Below, one piece after another: positions 1-7,168 of a stretch of DNA of 40,442 nt. Each line of letters opens with the position of its first letter. Position 1 is the first letter of the stretch. Where the stretch lies: NCBI RefSeq assembly GCF_902499175.1, contig NZ_CABVQC010000081.1, positions 1 through 40,442 on the forward strand. Direction: 5' to 3'. Below the pieces are notes generated by a model that worked only from the letters and a program-made list of their open reading frames with translations, was not told where the DNA came from and ran no database searches. The DNA is from Burkholderia aenigmatica (GTDB lineage: Bacteria; Pseudomonadota; Gammaproteobacteria; Burkholderiales; Burkholderiaceae). The position numbers were made by a program, and so were the translations under genes.

Positions 1-194
1 TGACAGGAATATGAATCACTTCATAAACCTGACTTACTTTAGTGTGAGACTCTTGATACTTTCGCTATCTGATCCGAGGATCAGCTCGCTTCCATCAAGC
101 GCCCACACTTATCGGCTGTTAATTTTTAAAGAGCATTCTGCGAGGAACTTCGTGTTTCTCAGCAGCGCTGCGTTTTCAGCAGCAGAGAAGCGAG
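1..194 (-). other. rRNA operon leader (5' external spacer of 16S)
   Basis: Transcribed leftwards, this stretch has the layout of a Burkholderia rrn leader: strong promoter at 195-223, boxA at 123-135, then spacer up to the window edge. A perfect 16-nt palindrome at 69-84 (CTGATCC, GA, GGATCAG) lies in it and probably folds in the leader transcript. The 16S gene is expected just left of base 1 and is not in the window. The identification comes from the promoter and boxA plus remembered similarity to beta-proteobacterial leaders. Confidence 0.85.
123..135 (-). promoter_or_regulatory. boxA antitermination element of the rrn leader
   Basis: On the minus strand this reads TGCTCTTTAAAAA, matching the boxA core bound by NusB/NusE for rRNA antitermination. 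It lies about 60 nt downstream of the P2 -10 box, as expected for an rrn leader. Confidence 0.8.
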
Positions 195-223
195 ATTATC
201 AACCGTTTTTTCAAACTCGTCAA
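195..223 (-). promoter_or_regulatory. rrn promoter P2 (TTGACG-17-GATAAT)
   Basis: Read on the minus strand, the -35 box TTGACG (218-223) and -10 box GATAAT (195-200) are separated by exactly 17 bp. A/T-rich sequence directly upstream (224-240) could act as an UP element. It directs transcription into the leader and the 16S gene beyond the left edge. Confidence 0.85.
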
Positions 224-357
224 CAACTTTTTTAACTACTTCGTTGCGACGACTGCGGTTTAATTTCGTGTGCACTGGAGTCGATAAATCCGACTTCAAC
301 AGCACCGCTTCCCTTCTTCCCCCCGCGCTGCGTTTCCGTTAGCGCGAAAGAGGCGTG

Positions 358-386
358 ATTCTAAGCACCAGCTTCCATCTCCGCAA
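358..386 (-). promoter_or_regulatory. rrn promoter P1 (TTGCGG-17-TAGAAT)
   Basis: A second minus-strand promoter lies 163 bp upstream of P2: -35 TTGCGG (381-386), -10 TAGAAT (358-363), spacing 17 bp. The sequence upstream (about 390-410) is A/T-rich against a GC-rich background, consistent with an UP element. Tandem promoters are usual for rRNA operons. The rest of 241-526 shows no gene. Confidence 0.65.
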
Positions 387-526
387 CCCCTTTTGTGAAA
401 TTATTTTGACATGCGGTCCCGGGGGTCGCTGAACCTCTCCAATGGTCATATATAAGCGACACGGCAGGAACCGTCTCGGTCGCCCGGAAACAGCCCCGCC
501 GCATCGGAAGCGCAACCCTCCGTCGC

Positions 527-1057
527 TCACCGCCCCACCATCGCCCTCACCACGCCGTCGCGCCGAATCAGCCCGTGATACAGCGCAGCGGCAAAGTGCG
601 CGAGGAACGTCGCGAAGAACAGATACGCCAGCACCCGATGCGCGACCCGGAGCCACGCGAACGTCACCGGATCCGCCGCCACGATCGCCGGCAGCTGCAC
701 ACCACCGCCCAGCGTCACCGGATACCCGCCCGCCGACAGCATCGCCCAACCGATCAGCGGCATCGCGAGCATCAGCGCATACAGCACGAGATGCGACCCG
801 TGCGCGGCAACCTTCTGCCACCACGGCAGATCCTCCGGCAATGCCGGCGGCTTCGACAGAACCCGCACCACGATCCGCACGCACACGAGCACCAGCACGG
901 CGATGCCCAGCGGCTTGTGAATCGCCACCAAGACCGCATGCCGCTCCGAAACCGACGCCACCATCCCCACCCCGATGAACAGCATCGCGATGATCATTGC
1001 GGCCATCACCCAGTGCAGCACCCGCGCCGGCACACCAAACGTAGTAGAAGCCTTCAT
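527..1057 (-). CDS. cytochrome b561 family protein
   Basis: A protein of about 176 residues with four hydrophobic segments and histidines placed for a b561-type di-heme membrane cytochrome (H near the start in RVLHW, later H residues in KPLG, GSHLVLY and AHRVLAY contexts). Such proteins pass electrons between quinols and periplasmic acceptors in the inner membrane. The ATG at 1057 is chosen because GGAGG lies 7 bp upstream. A GTG one codon earlier is possible. The start overlaps the stop of the catalase-like gene (TGATG), so the two are translationally coupled and share the ECF promoter at 2195-2219. The likely role is electron supply to or from the neighbouring haem protein; that is inference from context. 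Confidence 0.9.
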   Translation of the reverse strand: MKASTTFGVPARVLHWVMAAMIIAMLFIGVGMVASVSERHAVLVAIHKPLGIAVLVLVCVRIVVRVLSKPPALPEDLPWWQKVAAHGSHLVLYALMLAMPLIGWAMLSAGGYPVTLGGGVQLPAIVAADPVTFAWLRVAHRVLAYLFFATFLAHFAAALYHGLIRRDGVVRAMVGR

Positions 1058-2151
1058 CACCGTCCCTCCGCACTCAACCGGGCCACGCCTGCCACGCCGG
1101 CCTCTTCACTCGTCCTGCGCAGATACGAATCCGCATAGGCCGCCGACCGCGCCGCCAGCAACGGATCCCCCGACACCTGAATCCCCTGCGGCAGCACCGT
1201 CGGGTCGTAATTCACATCGCGGCACGGCCCGCTGTCCTGCGCCTCCACGCGGTCGAGCACGAGCGTGCCCGCATCGATCGTCGTGCGCTGCGCGGGCCAG
1301 ACCTTCGTCGCGTCGTCCACCGGATCGCCAGGCTCCGCCAGCGCGACCAGCAGCTTCCACTTCTGCGCACCGGCCGCGATGCGCTGCGTCACGTCCTGCT
1401 GCAGCACGTTCGGATCCGCGGCCGTCGCGACGTCGCCGGCGCCGGCCGTCTGCTCCGGCACGACACGCCACCGCACCGCCTGGCGCTTGCCGGCCGCATC
1501 GACGAAGTAGAACGCGTTCAATCCGTAATAACTTTCGGTGACGTAGCTCGCGCTCGGCTTCGCACCCTTCACCCATTCGCGGAACGCCCCCGTCTCCGGG
1601 TGTGCGCCGAAAAACGCCTTCACCTTCGCCGGATCGGGCTTGCCCGTCTTCGGATCGGGCCGGGTCGCCAGCAATTGCGCGTAGAACGCCTGCGGCGTCG
1701 CGACCGGAAACACGGGCATCGCGTTCATCCCGGTGCGCCATTGCTCGCCGTCCGGCGCGGTGAGCTTCAACGCGAGGCTGCGGATCGGCACGCTGCTGTC
1801 CGGCGCATACGGATTCCCGCCCGGCAAAGCGAAGCGCCCGACCACCGGCGTGCGCACCGCCTTGAAGAACGGCGCGACCGAATACGCGCTCGCGGCGCCG
1901 TTGCCTTCGAAGTAGCCGGTCACGCATACGCCCTTCGCGTGATTGCGCCGGAAACCCGGATGAACACCGCCGCCGGCCGTCTGCAACGCATCGACGATCC
2001 GGTGCGGGGTCAGACGCGCCGGCGCGAACCACGCGCCGACGTACCCGAACGCCACGGCCACGCCGGCCACCGCGCCGCCGATCGCGGCCCAGCGCCACCC
2101 GCCGCGCCCGGGCTCGCGCTGCGGCGAAGAAGAGGAAGAAGATCGCTCCAT
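1057..2151 (-). CDS. catalase-related (SrpA-like) haem protein, membrane anchored
   Basis: 364 residues, shorter than classical catalases. Residues about 21-42 form one hydrophobic segment (membrane anchor or uncleaved signal), so the domain is probably periplasmic. The region around His71 (N-H-A-K-G followed by GYFE) matches the distal-haem segment of the catalase fold. Members of this shortened class are thought to act as peroxidases rather than true catalases. The gene is first in an operon with cytochrome b561 (TGATG overlap) and starts about 45 bp from an ECF-type promoter that mirrors the promoter of the divergent sigma gene. A GGGAG ribosome site precedes the ATG. The pairing of this sigma type with catalase and b561 genes is remembered for ECF26-like groups and was not checked. 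Confidence 0.85.
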   Translation of the reverse strand: MERSSSSSSPQREPGRGGWRWAAIGGAVAGVAVAFGYVGAWFAPARLTPHRIVDALQTAGGGVHPGFRRNHAKGVCVTGYFEGNGAASAYSVAPFFKAVRTPVVGRFALPGGNPYAPDSSVPIRSLALKLTAPDGEQWRTGMNAMPVFPVATPQAFYAQLLATRPDPKTGKPDPAKVKAFFGAHPETGAFREWVKGAKPSASYVTESYYGLNAFYFVDAAGKRQAVRWRVVPEQTAGAGDVATAADPNVLQQDVTQRIAAGAQKWKLLVALAEPGDPVDDATKVWPAQRTTIDAGTLVLDRVEAQDSGPCRDVNYDPTVLPQGIQVSGDPLLAARSAAYADSYLRRTSEEAGVAGVARLSAEGR

Positions 2152-2194
2152 TGAATGTGCTCCCGACCGTCAGGTCATTGTCGAACCCGCGTAG

Positions 2195-2219
2195 GACGCC
2201 GCCCCCGCCGCTTTATTCC
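2195..2219 (-). promoter_or_regulatory. ECF-type promoter for the catalase-b561 operon
   Basis: On the minus strand GGAATAA (2213-2219) is followed after 14 bp by CGTC (2195-2198) and then CTACGC. Both elements and the spacing are identical to those of the opposing promoter at 2245-2269. This suggests that the divergent sigma factor transcribes both. Confidence 0.75.
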
Positions 2220-2244
2220 ACGAAAAATTTTTTCCTATGCTGGT

Positions 2245-2269
2245 GGAATAAGCGGCGCCGACCGGCGTC
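2245..2269 (+). promoter_or_regulatory. ECF-type promoter for the sigma/anti-sigma operon
   Basis: GGAATAA (2245-2251), 14 bp, CGTC (2266-2269), followed by CTACGC. It is the mirror image of the promoter at 2195-2219. Together the two form an imperfect dyad of about 87 bp (2189-2275) around an A/T-rich centre (2222-2240). The arrangement implies autoregulation of the sigma gene. Confidence 0.75.
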
Positions 2270-2308
2270 CTACGCAGCATCTCGACCCATTCGGCAACCG
2301 GCCCGGCC

Positions 2309-2830
2309 ATGCCCTCCACCGCCCTCGACGACGACGCGCTGCGCGAACTCATTCCCAGGCTGCGACGCTTCGCGCTCTGGCTCGCGCGCGACGTCCACGC
2401 GGCCGACGATCTCGTCCAGTCGACGCTCGAGCGCGCGCTGTCGCGCTGGACAAGCCGCCGCGACGACGCGTCATTGCGCAGCTGGCTCTTCACGATCCTG
2501 TATCGGCAGTTTCTCGACGGCAAACGCAGCGCGAAGCGCTACGCGTGGCTGCTCGGTCGCATCCGCGACGACGACGAAGCGCACTGGCCGTCCGCCGAAC
2601 GAGAATTCGCGGCGCGCGCGACGCTCGAGGCATTCGGCCAGCTCTCGGACGAGCAGCGCAGCCTGCTGCTGCTCGTCGCGGTCGAGGGCTTCACCTATCA
2701 GGAAGTCGCCAGCCTGCTCGACGTGCCGATCGGCACCGTGATGTCGCGGCTCTCCCGCGCGCGCCAGACGCTGCGCCAGCTCAGCGACGGCGAGCTTCCC
2801 GCTCCTTCTCTCCGGTTGATGAAGAAATGA
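2309..2830 (+). CDS. ECF RNA polymerase sigma factor
   Basis: 173 residues, the usual ECF size. Region sigma2 spans about residues 11-77, with the DDLVQ-type segment near residues 33-37. Region sigma4 spans about 105-160, with the helix-turn-helix around residues 128-155 (F-T-Y-Q-E-V through V-M-S-R-L). It should direct RNA polymerase to the mirrored GGAATAA/CGTC promoters flanking it. The ATG at 2309 has only a weak ribosome site, but it is the first start after the promoter and gives a full sigma2 domain. Its stop overlaps the anti-sigma start by 4 bp (ATGA). Confidence 0.92.
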   Translation: MPSTALDDDALRELIPRLRRFALWLARDVHAADDLVQSTLERALSRWTSRRDDASLRSWLFTILYRQFLDGKRSAKRYAWLLGRIRDDDEAHWPSAEREFAARATLEAFGQLSDEQRSLLLLVAVEGFTYQEVASLLDVPIGTVMSRLSRARQTLRQLSDGELPAPSLRLMKK

Positions 2831-3585
2831 ACACGCCTCCGAACGAACACGACCTTCAGGCCTACGTCGACGACCAGCTCGACGACGATGCACGCGCCGC
2901 GGTCGAGCGCTATCTCGCGCTGCATCCGGAGCGCGCGGAACAGGTGAAGCAATGGCAGCAGGATGCGCAGCGGCTGCGGGCCGCGCTCGAGAGCGTGCGG
3001 ATGCCGGCGGATAACCCTGCACTGGATCCGGCGGCAATTCGTGGTCGGCGCATGGAACGCACGCGGATGCGGTTCGCGATGGCGGCTTCGTTCGTGTTCT
3101 GCGTCGGGCTGGGGACGTTGGGCGGGTGGCAAGCGCGCGGGTGGAACGCGCCGCCGCCCATCGCGCCGATGAGCGATGCGGTCGAGGCCTACCGGATGAT
3201 GGTGGTCGATCAGACGGCGAAGGTCGATTACCGGCCGACAGGTGCGGGAGATTTGCAGGGGTGGCTCACCCGGCGCGTAGGCGCATCGGCGAAGCTGCCG
3301 GATTTGAGCGCGGCGGGGTTCAGGCCGGTCGGCGGACGGTTGTTCACGACGGACAGCGGGGCCACGGCTGCAATGGTGCTCTATGAGGATCCAGCTGGGC
3401 GAACGCTGAGCTTTTATCTGCGGCCGGCGGAATCGGTACATCGGCTGCTACCTGCCGGGCAACGCGTGGACGGCACGCTGCTGGCACGGTATGGGTCGGT
3501 GAACGGGCTCAACTATGCAGTGGTCGGGCCAGCCGGGAGCCTCGCGGAGAAAGCGGTCGTGCAGGCGCTCGATCAGCAGACTTGA
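2827..3585 (+). CDS. membrane-bound anti-sigma factor
   Basis: 252 residues starting at the ATG that overlaps the sigma stop (ATGA). The N-terminal part (residues 8-60) is helical and acidic (D-L-Q-A-Y-V-D-D-Q-L), typical of an anti-sigma domain that binds ECF factors in the cytoplasm. No zinc-binding HxxxCxxC motif is present. One transmembrane segment lies at about residues 82-100. The rest (about 150 residues) would be periplasmic and is not a domain I can name. The expected role is to hold the sigma factor inactive until a signal, probably oxidative given the neighbouring catalase-like and b561 proteins. Confidence 0.88.
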   Translation: MNTPPNEHDLQAYVDDQLDDDARAAVERYLALHPERAEQVKQWQQDAQRLRAALESVRMPADNPALDPAAIRGRRMERTRMRFAMAASFVFCVGLGTLGGWQARGWNAPPPIAPMSDAVEAYRMMVVDQTAKVDYRPTGAGDLQGWLTRRVGASAKLPDLSAAGFRPVGGRLFTTDSGATAAMVLYEDPAGRTLSFYLRPAESVHRLLPAGQRVDGTLLARYGSVNGLNYAVVGPAGSLAEKAVVQALDQQT

Positions 3586-3607
3586 GCGGTACAATGCGCG
3601 CCCTGCT

Positions 3608-3644
3608 GGCGGCCCTCAGTGGCCGCCAATGCCTCAAACGAGGC
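3608..3644 (+). terminator. hairpins after the anti-sigma gene (possible terminator)
   Basis: GGCGGCC (3608-3614) pairs with GGCCGCC (3621-3627) over a 6-nt loop. A second stem, GCCTC/GAGGC, lies at 3631-3644. There is no T tract, so a classical Rho-independent terminator is not supported; the hairpins may only stabilise the 3' end. Confidence 0.3.
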
Positions 3645-3671
3645 GGCTTCGCTGGCTTGAGCGTGCTCACG

Positions 3672-4367
3672 CTCACTGTTCGCCTGCACAGCGTTTCGAC
3701 TGACTTTCCCGGCCGGTTGTCCACACCGGCGCGCCTTCGGTGCCCTCACCCTTTGAGGTCACAGGGTTTCGAGTCGCCATGGAACTGAATATCCACATCG
3801 ATCGTGGCGGCACCGCGCGCGGTCATCGATCAGCTTGCCCACCTTCGGTCTGCACAGCGTTTCGGGTTGCTTTGGCGTGCGATATCCACAACCCGTGAGA
3901 TAGCGCGAACACCTGCTCCGAATTCGATTACCCTCACTCGCCGAATGCACAGGCCTTCGAGTGCTTTGACTTCTCGATATCCACAAGGCATTCCATCACG
4001 ACGAATCACGCAAAAGCTTTCCGCATCATCGGTTCCATTCCGGAAAGACCTTGCCAGACAAGGCGTTCGGGCCGATTCATGTGGTCGAATGCACGGCACT
4101 CACCCGTTCGGCGCACAGCGATTCGACTGATTGGGTGTGCGGGTTGTCCACACGTAGCCGCCGGCAGGCGCATGAAACGCGATGCACATTCCGCATGTGC
4201 CCACGTCGTAGAACCGGTAGCCCGCCGTCCAGTCGTGCACTTGCGCACTCGGATCGGCGTGTCACGGTCAGAATTCGCCCGGATCCGCGCCCGGCTTGCG
4301 ATCCGGATGCATGCTCACCGCTTGCTTGCACAGCGTTCCTCGTCGTTTGGTATCGCGGTTATCCACA
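3672..4367 (+). repeat. array of six 53-54 bp repeats ending in a DnaA-box-like TCCACA
   Basis: Six diverged copies lie in the same orientation at 3672-3725, 3745-3797, 3838-3890, 3933-3985, 4099-4152 and 4314-4367. Each follows CTCAC (CCCAC in copy 3), 10 bp, CACAG, 27 or 28 bp, TCCACA. The middle usually carries TTCGA(C/G)TG. The ends read TTGTCCACA, ATATCCACA (three copies), TTGTCCACA and TTATCCACA; the last is a perfect DnaA-box consensus. The spacing is 28 bp when the box starts with TT and 27 bp when it starts with AT. Sequence between copies is not conserved. The array fills most of the 814-bp gap between the anti-sigma gene and the accessory operon. No open frame in it looks real. Confidence 0.8.
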
Positions 4368-4399
4368 TACGAAGGCGGCCCCCTTCACCGCCTCCGAAG

Positions 4400-4717
4400 T
4401 CACTTGGTCAGATAAACCCTGAGGATCTCGCCGGTTTCCGGAGAAACGACATATTTGATCGACGTCCCGAGCGGACTCGCGTTACCGAGCCCGCGCATGC
4501 CGGGCGGCATCTTCGCCGAGAACGTCACGCTGATGACGGCGTCCTCGGGCTTCGGATCGACTCTGGCGGCACTTTCATCCTCGACGCAGATCTCGAAGTT
4601 GCGCAGGTCCTGCCCGGTCTTCGCAAAATCCTCATAGGCGGCCTTCAGGCCGAGCAGCGTCGCGGTATTGAGCCGAACGGAACATCGATCGACCGTGCCG
4701 AAATTCAGCTTACTCAT
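4400..4717 (-). CDS. hypothetical protein (last gene of accessory operon)
   Basis: 105 residues, no signal peptide or membrane segment, mixed alpha/beta appearance. I do not recognise the family. It begins MSKLNF and has a conserved-looking C-terminal half (T-S-I-K-Y-V-V-S-P-E-T-G-E-I). It starts 15 bp after the stop of the 303-residue gene upstream, so it is probably co-transcribed. Base composition is less extreme than in flanking core genes, as for the whole 4400-7423 block. A role as an immunity or accessory protein is inferred only from its neighbours. Confidence 0.7.
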   Translation of the reverse strand: MSKLNFGTVDRCSVRLNTATLLGLKAAYEDFAKTGQDLRNFEICVEDESAARVDPKPEDAVISVTFSAKMPPGMRGLGNASPLGTSIKYVVSPETGEILRVYLTK

Positions 4718-4732
4718 GGTGTTCTCCGAATA

Positions 4733-5644
4733 TCACGGGCACGCGCTCGTCTGCGGCACCTGTTGCGGCTCCAGGAAATACTGCGATTCGTCGGGGACGA
4801 CGCCGTCCACGTAACGCCGGTCTTCCCATAACAATCGCCAGCGCGCCCGGATGAACAATCCCCTGAGATCATCCCTGACGTGCGGCGCTCGAACGCCTCG
4901 AATGAAATAATTGAAGCAACCGTCGTTGCGCGCACTGCGCTTGATGATCGGCAGGATACCCGGTCGCTTCGACCACTCGAAGACGACTGGCTCCCAGATG
5001 CCATCGCACGGCACTTTCTGGCCGGTCTTGATCACCGGGCCCACGGCTTGCGGAACCTCGGGCAGATCCGCCGGAAACACCGGATACGGAAGCGTGTAGA
5101 AGCCGTGCCCATAGGCATCCGGGGACAGCAGGAGATTGGCCGAACGCAGCTTTGCCATATCGCCGAATCGATTGCCCGGGTCGAACGGCGCATGGTCCAT
5201 CTGGTATTCCGATGCGTGCAGCAGTTGGGCCAGCGCGTCGATCTTCGGCGGGTATGGGGCAATCTGCCCACCGCGATCCCAGTAATCGGGGTTAGGGTAG
5301 AAATACGCGTTCAGATGGTGATATTTCCAGAACACGTCCTCGAAAGGCCCATTGCTCTTCCAGACACGCCGGTTCCCTCGGGCCAACTCGGTCAACCCTC
5401 GATCGTAAACCGCGAGAATGTCGGCGATGGCCGGAAAGTGGGTGTCCTGAATCGCCTCCGGATCGCCATCGGGCCACGTGTTCACGGCATGCTCGTACGC
5501 GTTCGCGAATCGCGCAAACGCGTCGCGCTTGCGCGTCCAGAGCGACAGGCTGCTCACGCGTTGAAGCAGCCAGAAAATCTTGCGCCGCGCCGCGTCGTCC
5601 GTCAGGCGGTCAGTCGGGTCGTCCTGCCAGATCGTGTCCGTCAT
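4733..5644 (-). CDS. hypothetical protein, possible large immunity protein
   Basis: 303 residues, soluble, rich in aromatic residues (a W-K-Y-H-H-L-N-A-Y-F-Y-P-N-P stretch mid-protein, W-x-W-x-W-rich ends). It looks mostly helical at the N-terminus (residues 15-110). From memory it resembles the large helical polymorphic-toxin immunity families (Imm71/Imm72 type), but I could not confirm that. It sits 37 bp after the two-CxxC protein gene and 15 bp before the 105-residue gene, in one minus-strand operon. No export signal is seen, consistent with a cytoplasmic protein. Confidence 0.75.
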   Translation of the reverse strand: MTDTIWQDDPTDRLTDDAARRKIFWLLQRVSSLSLWTRKRDAFARFANAYEHAVNTWPDGDPEAIQDTHFPAIADILAVYDRGLTELARGNRRVWKSNGPFEDVFWKYHHLNAYFYPNPDYWDRGGQIAPYPPKIDALAQLLHASEYQMDHAPFDPGNRFGDMAKLRSANLLLSPDAYGHGFYTLPYPVFPADLPEVPQAVGPVIKTGQKVPCDGIWEPVVFEWSKRPGILPIIKRSARNDGCFNYFIRGVRAPHVRDDLRGLFIRARWRLLWEDRRYVDGVVPDESQYFLEPQQVPQTSACP

Positions 5645-5681
5645 CCTTGATCCTCGCGCAACGGTGCCGGTTGTCTGTCCA

Positions 5682-6416
5682 TCATGATTGCGCCGTTGCG
5701 TTCACGTCGGTTTGGTCGTTGCCCAGGCCGCTGCGTTTCAACACCTCTCGCAGACACACCGGACACACGTACTCACCGGCGTCCCACAGCGTTGTGAACG
5801 TGGCCTGATCGTCGATCCGAAACGTCGATTCAACGATGTCGATATCCGGCCCGAGCACCTTGCGCAAAAACGCTTCGTCAAACCAATACGAGGATTCATG
5901 CTTCCCCCTGGCATCGATCACCCGCACGACGTGACAATCGCGGATCACGTCGATCGTCAGAATCGCGGTTTCGATATCCGGTGAGGCCCGCGTCGGACGG
6001 ATCAAGCCGTGAAGCTCGCATCGCGCGTATTGGCGAGGCCATTTCGCATTCGCCGCGACGATGGATGTATCGAACGCCTGCTCCTTCGTCGTCGGTTTAT
6101 GCGGTGTCTCGCCGGAGCGCACCAGCAGTTCGTCCAGGCACGCCAGACACACATACGCGCGCAAGCGCTCCAGCGCCGCGATCTTCGGAAATGCCTTCAC
6201 GTGTGCGACCCGATCGACAAAGGTCGCATCGACCTCGTACGCGTCGAGCTCGGCGCGCAGCATCCACATCTCCCAGCTGTATCTCGGCCGGTCGAGCGAG
6301 ACCTTCACGAGTTCGCCGGGCAGACACTGTCCGCGCACCCTGATGCGTTCGGCAACATCCGTCGACGTTGTCGCCATCGAATCGTAGCCGTGCCGATGGC
6401 AGACCCTCGGTCCCAT
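5682..6416 (-). CDS. hypothetical protein with duplicated YVCxxCLxExLxRSG motif
   Basis: 244 residues. Two CxxC pairs occur in near-identical settings: Y-V-C-L-A-C-L-D-E-L-L-V-R-S-G at about residues 88-102 and Y-V-C-P-V-C-L-R-E-V-L-K-R-S-G at about 216-230. Each follows a W-containing segment of about 45 residues, suggesting an internal duplication of a metal-binding (probably zinc) module. The ATG at 6416 is preferred over one at 6377 because GGGAG lies 6 bp upstream of it. I do not know the family. It is the fourth gene of the accessory operon, 80 bp after the 112-residue gene. Confidence 0.75.
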   Translation of the reverse strand: MGPRVCHRHGYDSMATTSTDVAERIRVRGQCLPGELVKVSLDRPRYSWEMWMLRAELDAYEVDATFVDRVAHVKAFPKIAALERLRAYVCLACLDELLVRSGETPHKPTTKEQAFDTSIVAANAKWPRQYARCELHGLIRPTRASPDIETAILTIDVIRDCHVVRVIDARGKHESSYWFDEAFLRKVLGPDIDIVESTFRIDDQATFTTLWDAGEYVCPVCLREVLKRSGLGNDQTDVNATAQS

Positions 6417-6496
6417 TACCTGCTCCCATTGCGAGCGCCGCTCGCGTCGCCCTGCTCTTTCTTCGGTTTCATCGCGTCGCGGAAAACGTCGATCGA

Positions 6497-6835
6497 TCAC
6501 ACGCCACATTCGTGGCGTTCGATGATGGTCTGCCCCGGCCCGCGCCATGCGATCGAACGGTACGCGCTGCGAACGACGCCGATCTCCCGGTAATACTCGA
6601 CGAGCGCCTGCGGGCTCCAGTCGCGGCCCGCGGAGAACAGCGCATCGAGCTCGACGAGCGCGGCCACGAGTGCCCGGCGGACGTCATCGTCTGCGATCGC
6701 GCGTTCCCAGCGATCGGTTTGCCGGGCGAAGCCCAACCGGACCAGCGCATGGGCGGAAGACTCCACGTCGGTCACGACCACCGCAACGTGGCCGGCAATA
6801 TCCGTCACCACCATCTCATTGACAGGCGCCTTCAT
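6497..6835 (-). CDS. hypothetical protein
   Basis: 112 residues, soluble, not recognised. The C-terminal part (F-S-A-G-R-D-W-S-P-Q-A-L-V through Y-R-S-I-A-W-R-G-P-G) looks like a compact domain, and the N-terminus has a short hydrophobic beta-rich stretch. The start codon overlaps the stop of the Imm53-like gene by 4 bp (ATGA), so it is translationally coupled to it. That coupling suggests a joint function, such as a partner of the immunity protein, but this is inference. Confidence 0.7.
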   Translation of the reverse strand: MKAPVNEMVVTDIAGHVAVVVTDVESSAHALVRLGFARQTDRWERAIADDDVRRALVAALVELDALFSAGRDWSPQALVEYYREIGVVRSAYRSIAWRGPGQTIIERHECGV

Positions 6836-7143
6836 CGATCGCTTCGCCCTTCGTCATTCGTCGCGCTCCCGTCGATCCACTCGACCGCGAGCGCCAGCAG
6901 CTCGGGCAACTTGCCCGGGCCGCCATAGCCGGCGAATTCGGCATGGGTCGCGCGAACGGATATCCAGTCCGACTCGTCGCGCTCGATCGCCAGATCGAGC
7001 GCCTTGCCGGACGACGCGCCGCTGAGCTTCACCATCCATCCCGGATTGTCGAGCGAGGCGATCTCGATGCCGTGCGCGTGTTCCCACACGCCATCGCAGC
7101 GCGATGCGTACCAGCGCTGCAGCGCAGTCAGTGAATCAATCAT
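6832..7143 (-). CDS. Imm53 family immunity protein
   Basis: 103 residues. The start (L-x-x-L-Q-R-W-Y-A-S-R-C-D-G-V-W-E-H), the D-N-P-G-W-M-V-K core, the E-R-D-E-S-D-W-I segment and the G-Y-G-G-P-G-K-L-P-E-L-L end match my memory of the Imm53 family, small cytoplasmic proteins found beside polymorphic toxins and proposed to neutralise them. No toxin gene (Rhs, CDI, VgrG-linked or other) is visible anywhere in the window, so this is an orphan immunity gene. It lies 25 bp after the 84-residue gene and overlaps the next gene by 4 bp. Confidence 0.8.
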   Translation of the reverse strand: MIDSLTALQRWYASRCDGVWEHAHGIEIASLDNPGWMVKLSGASSGKALDLAIERDESDWISVRATHAEFAGYGGPGKLPELLALAVEWIDGSATNDEGRSDR

Positions 7144-7168
7144 GTGCCTGTGCCCCTCATCATCCGGC

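Noticed and set aside
339..1073. Alternative minus-strand frame over cytochrome b561
   Set aside because: It is Gly/Ala/Arg-rich low complexity and overlaps the rrn P1 promoter; the b561 frame has proper haem-ligand residues and membrane helices.
2155..2826. N-terminal extension of the anti-sigma gene
   Set aside because: The frame stays open upstream through the sigma gene, but the translation there is Arg/Pro-rich noise. The ATGA overlap at 2827 gives the real start.
3672..4367. CRISPR array
   Set aside because: Copies are diverged, unevenly spaced (53-215 bp between starts) and the constant parts are short motifs rather than identical repeats; no cas genes are present.
3672..4367. Integron attC sites
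   Set aside because: The units are not palindromic, do not sit between single gene cassettes, and no integrase is present.
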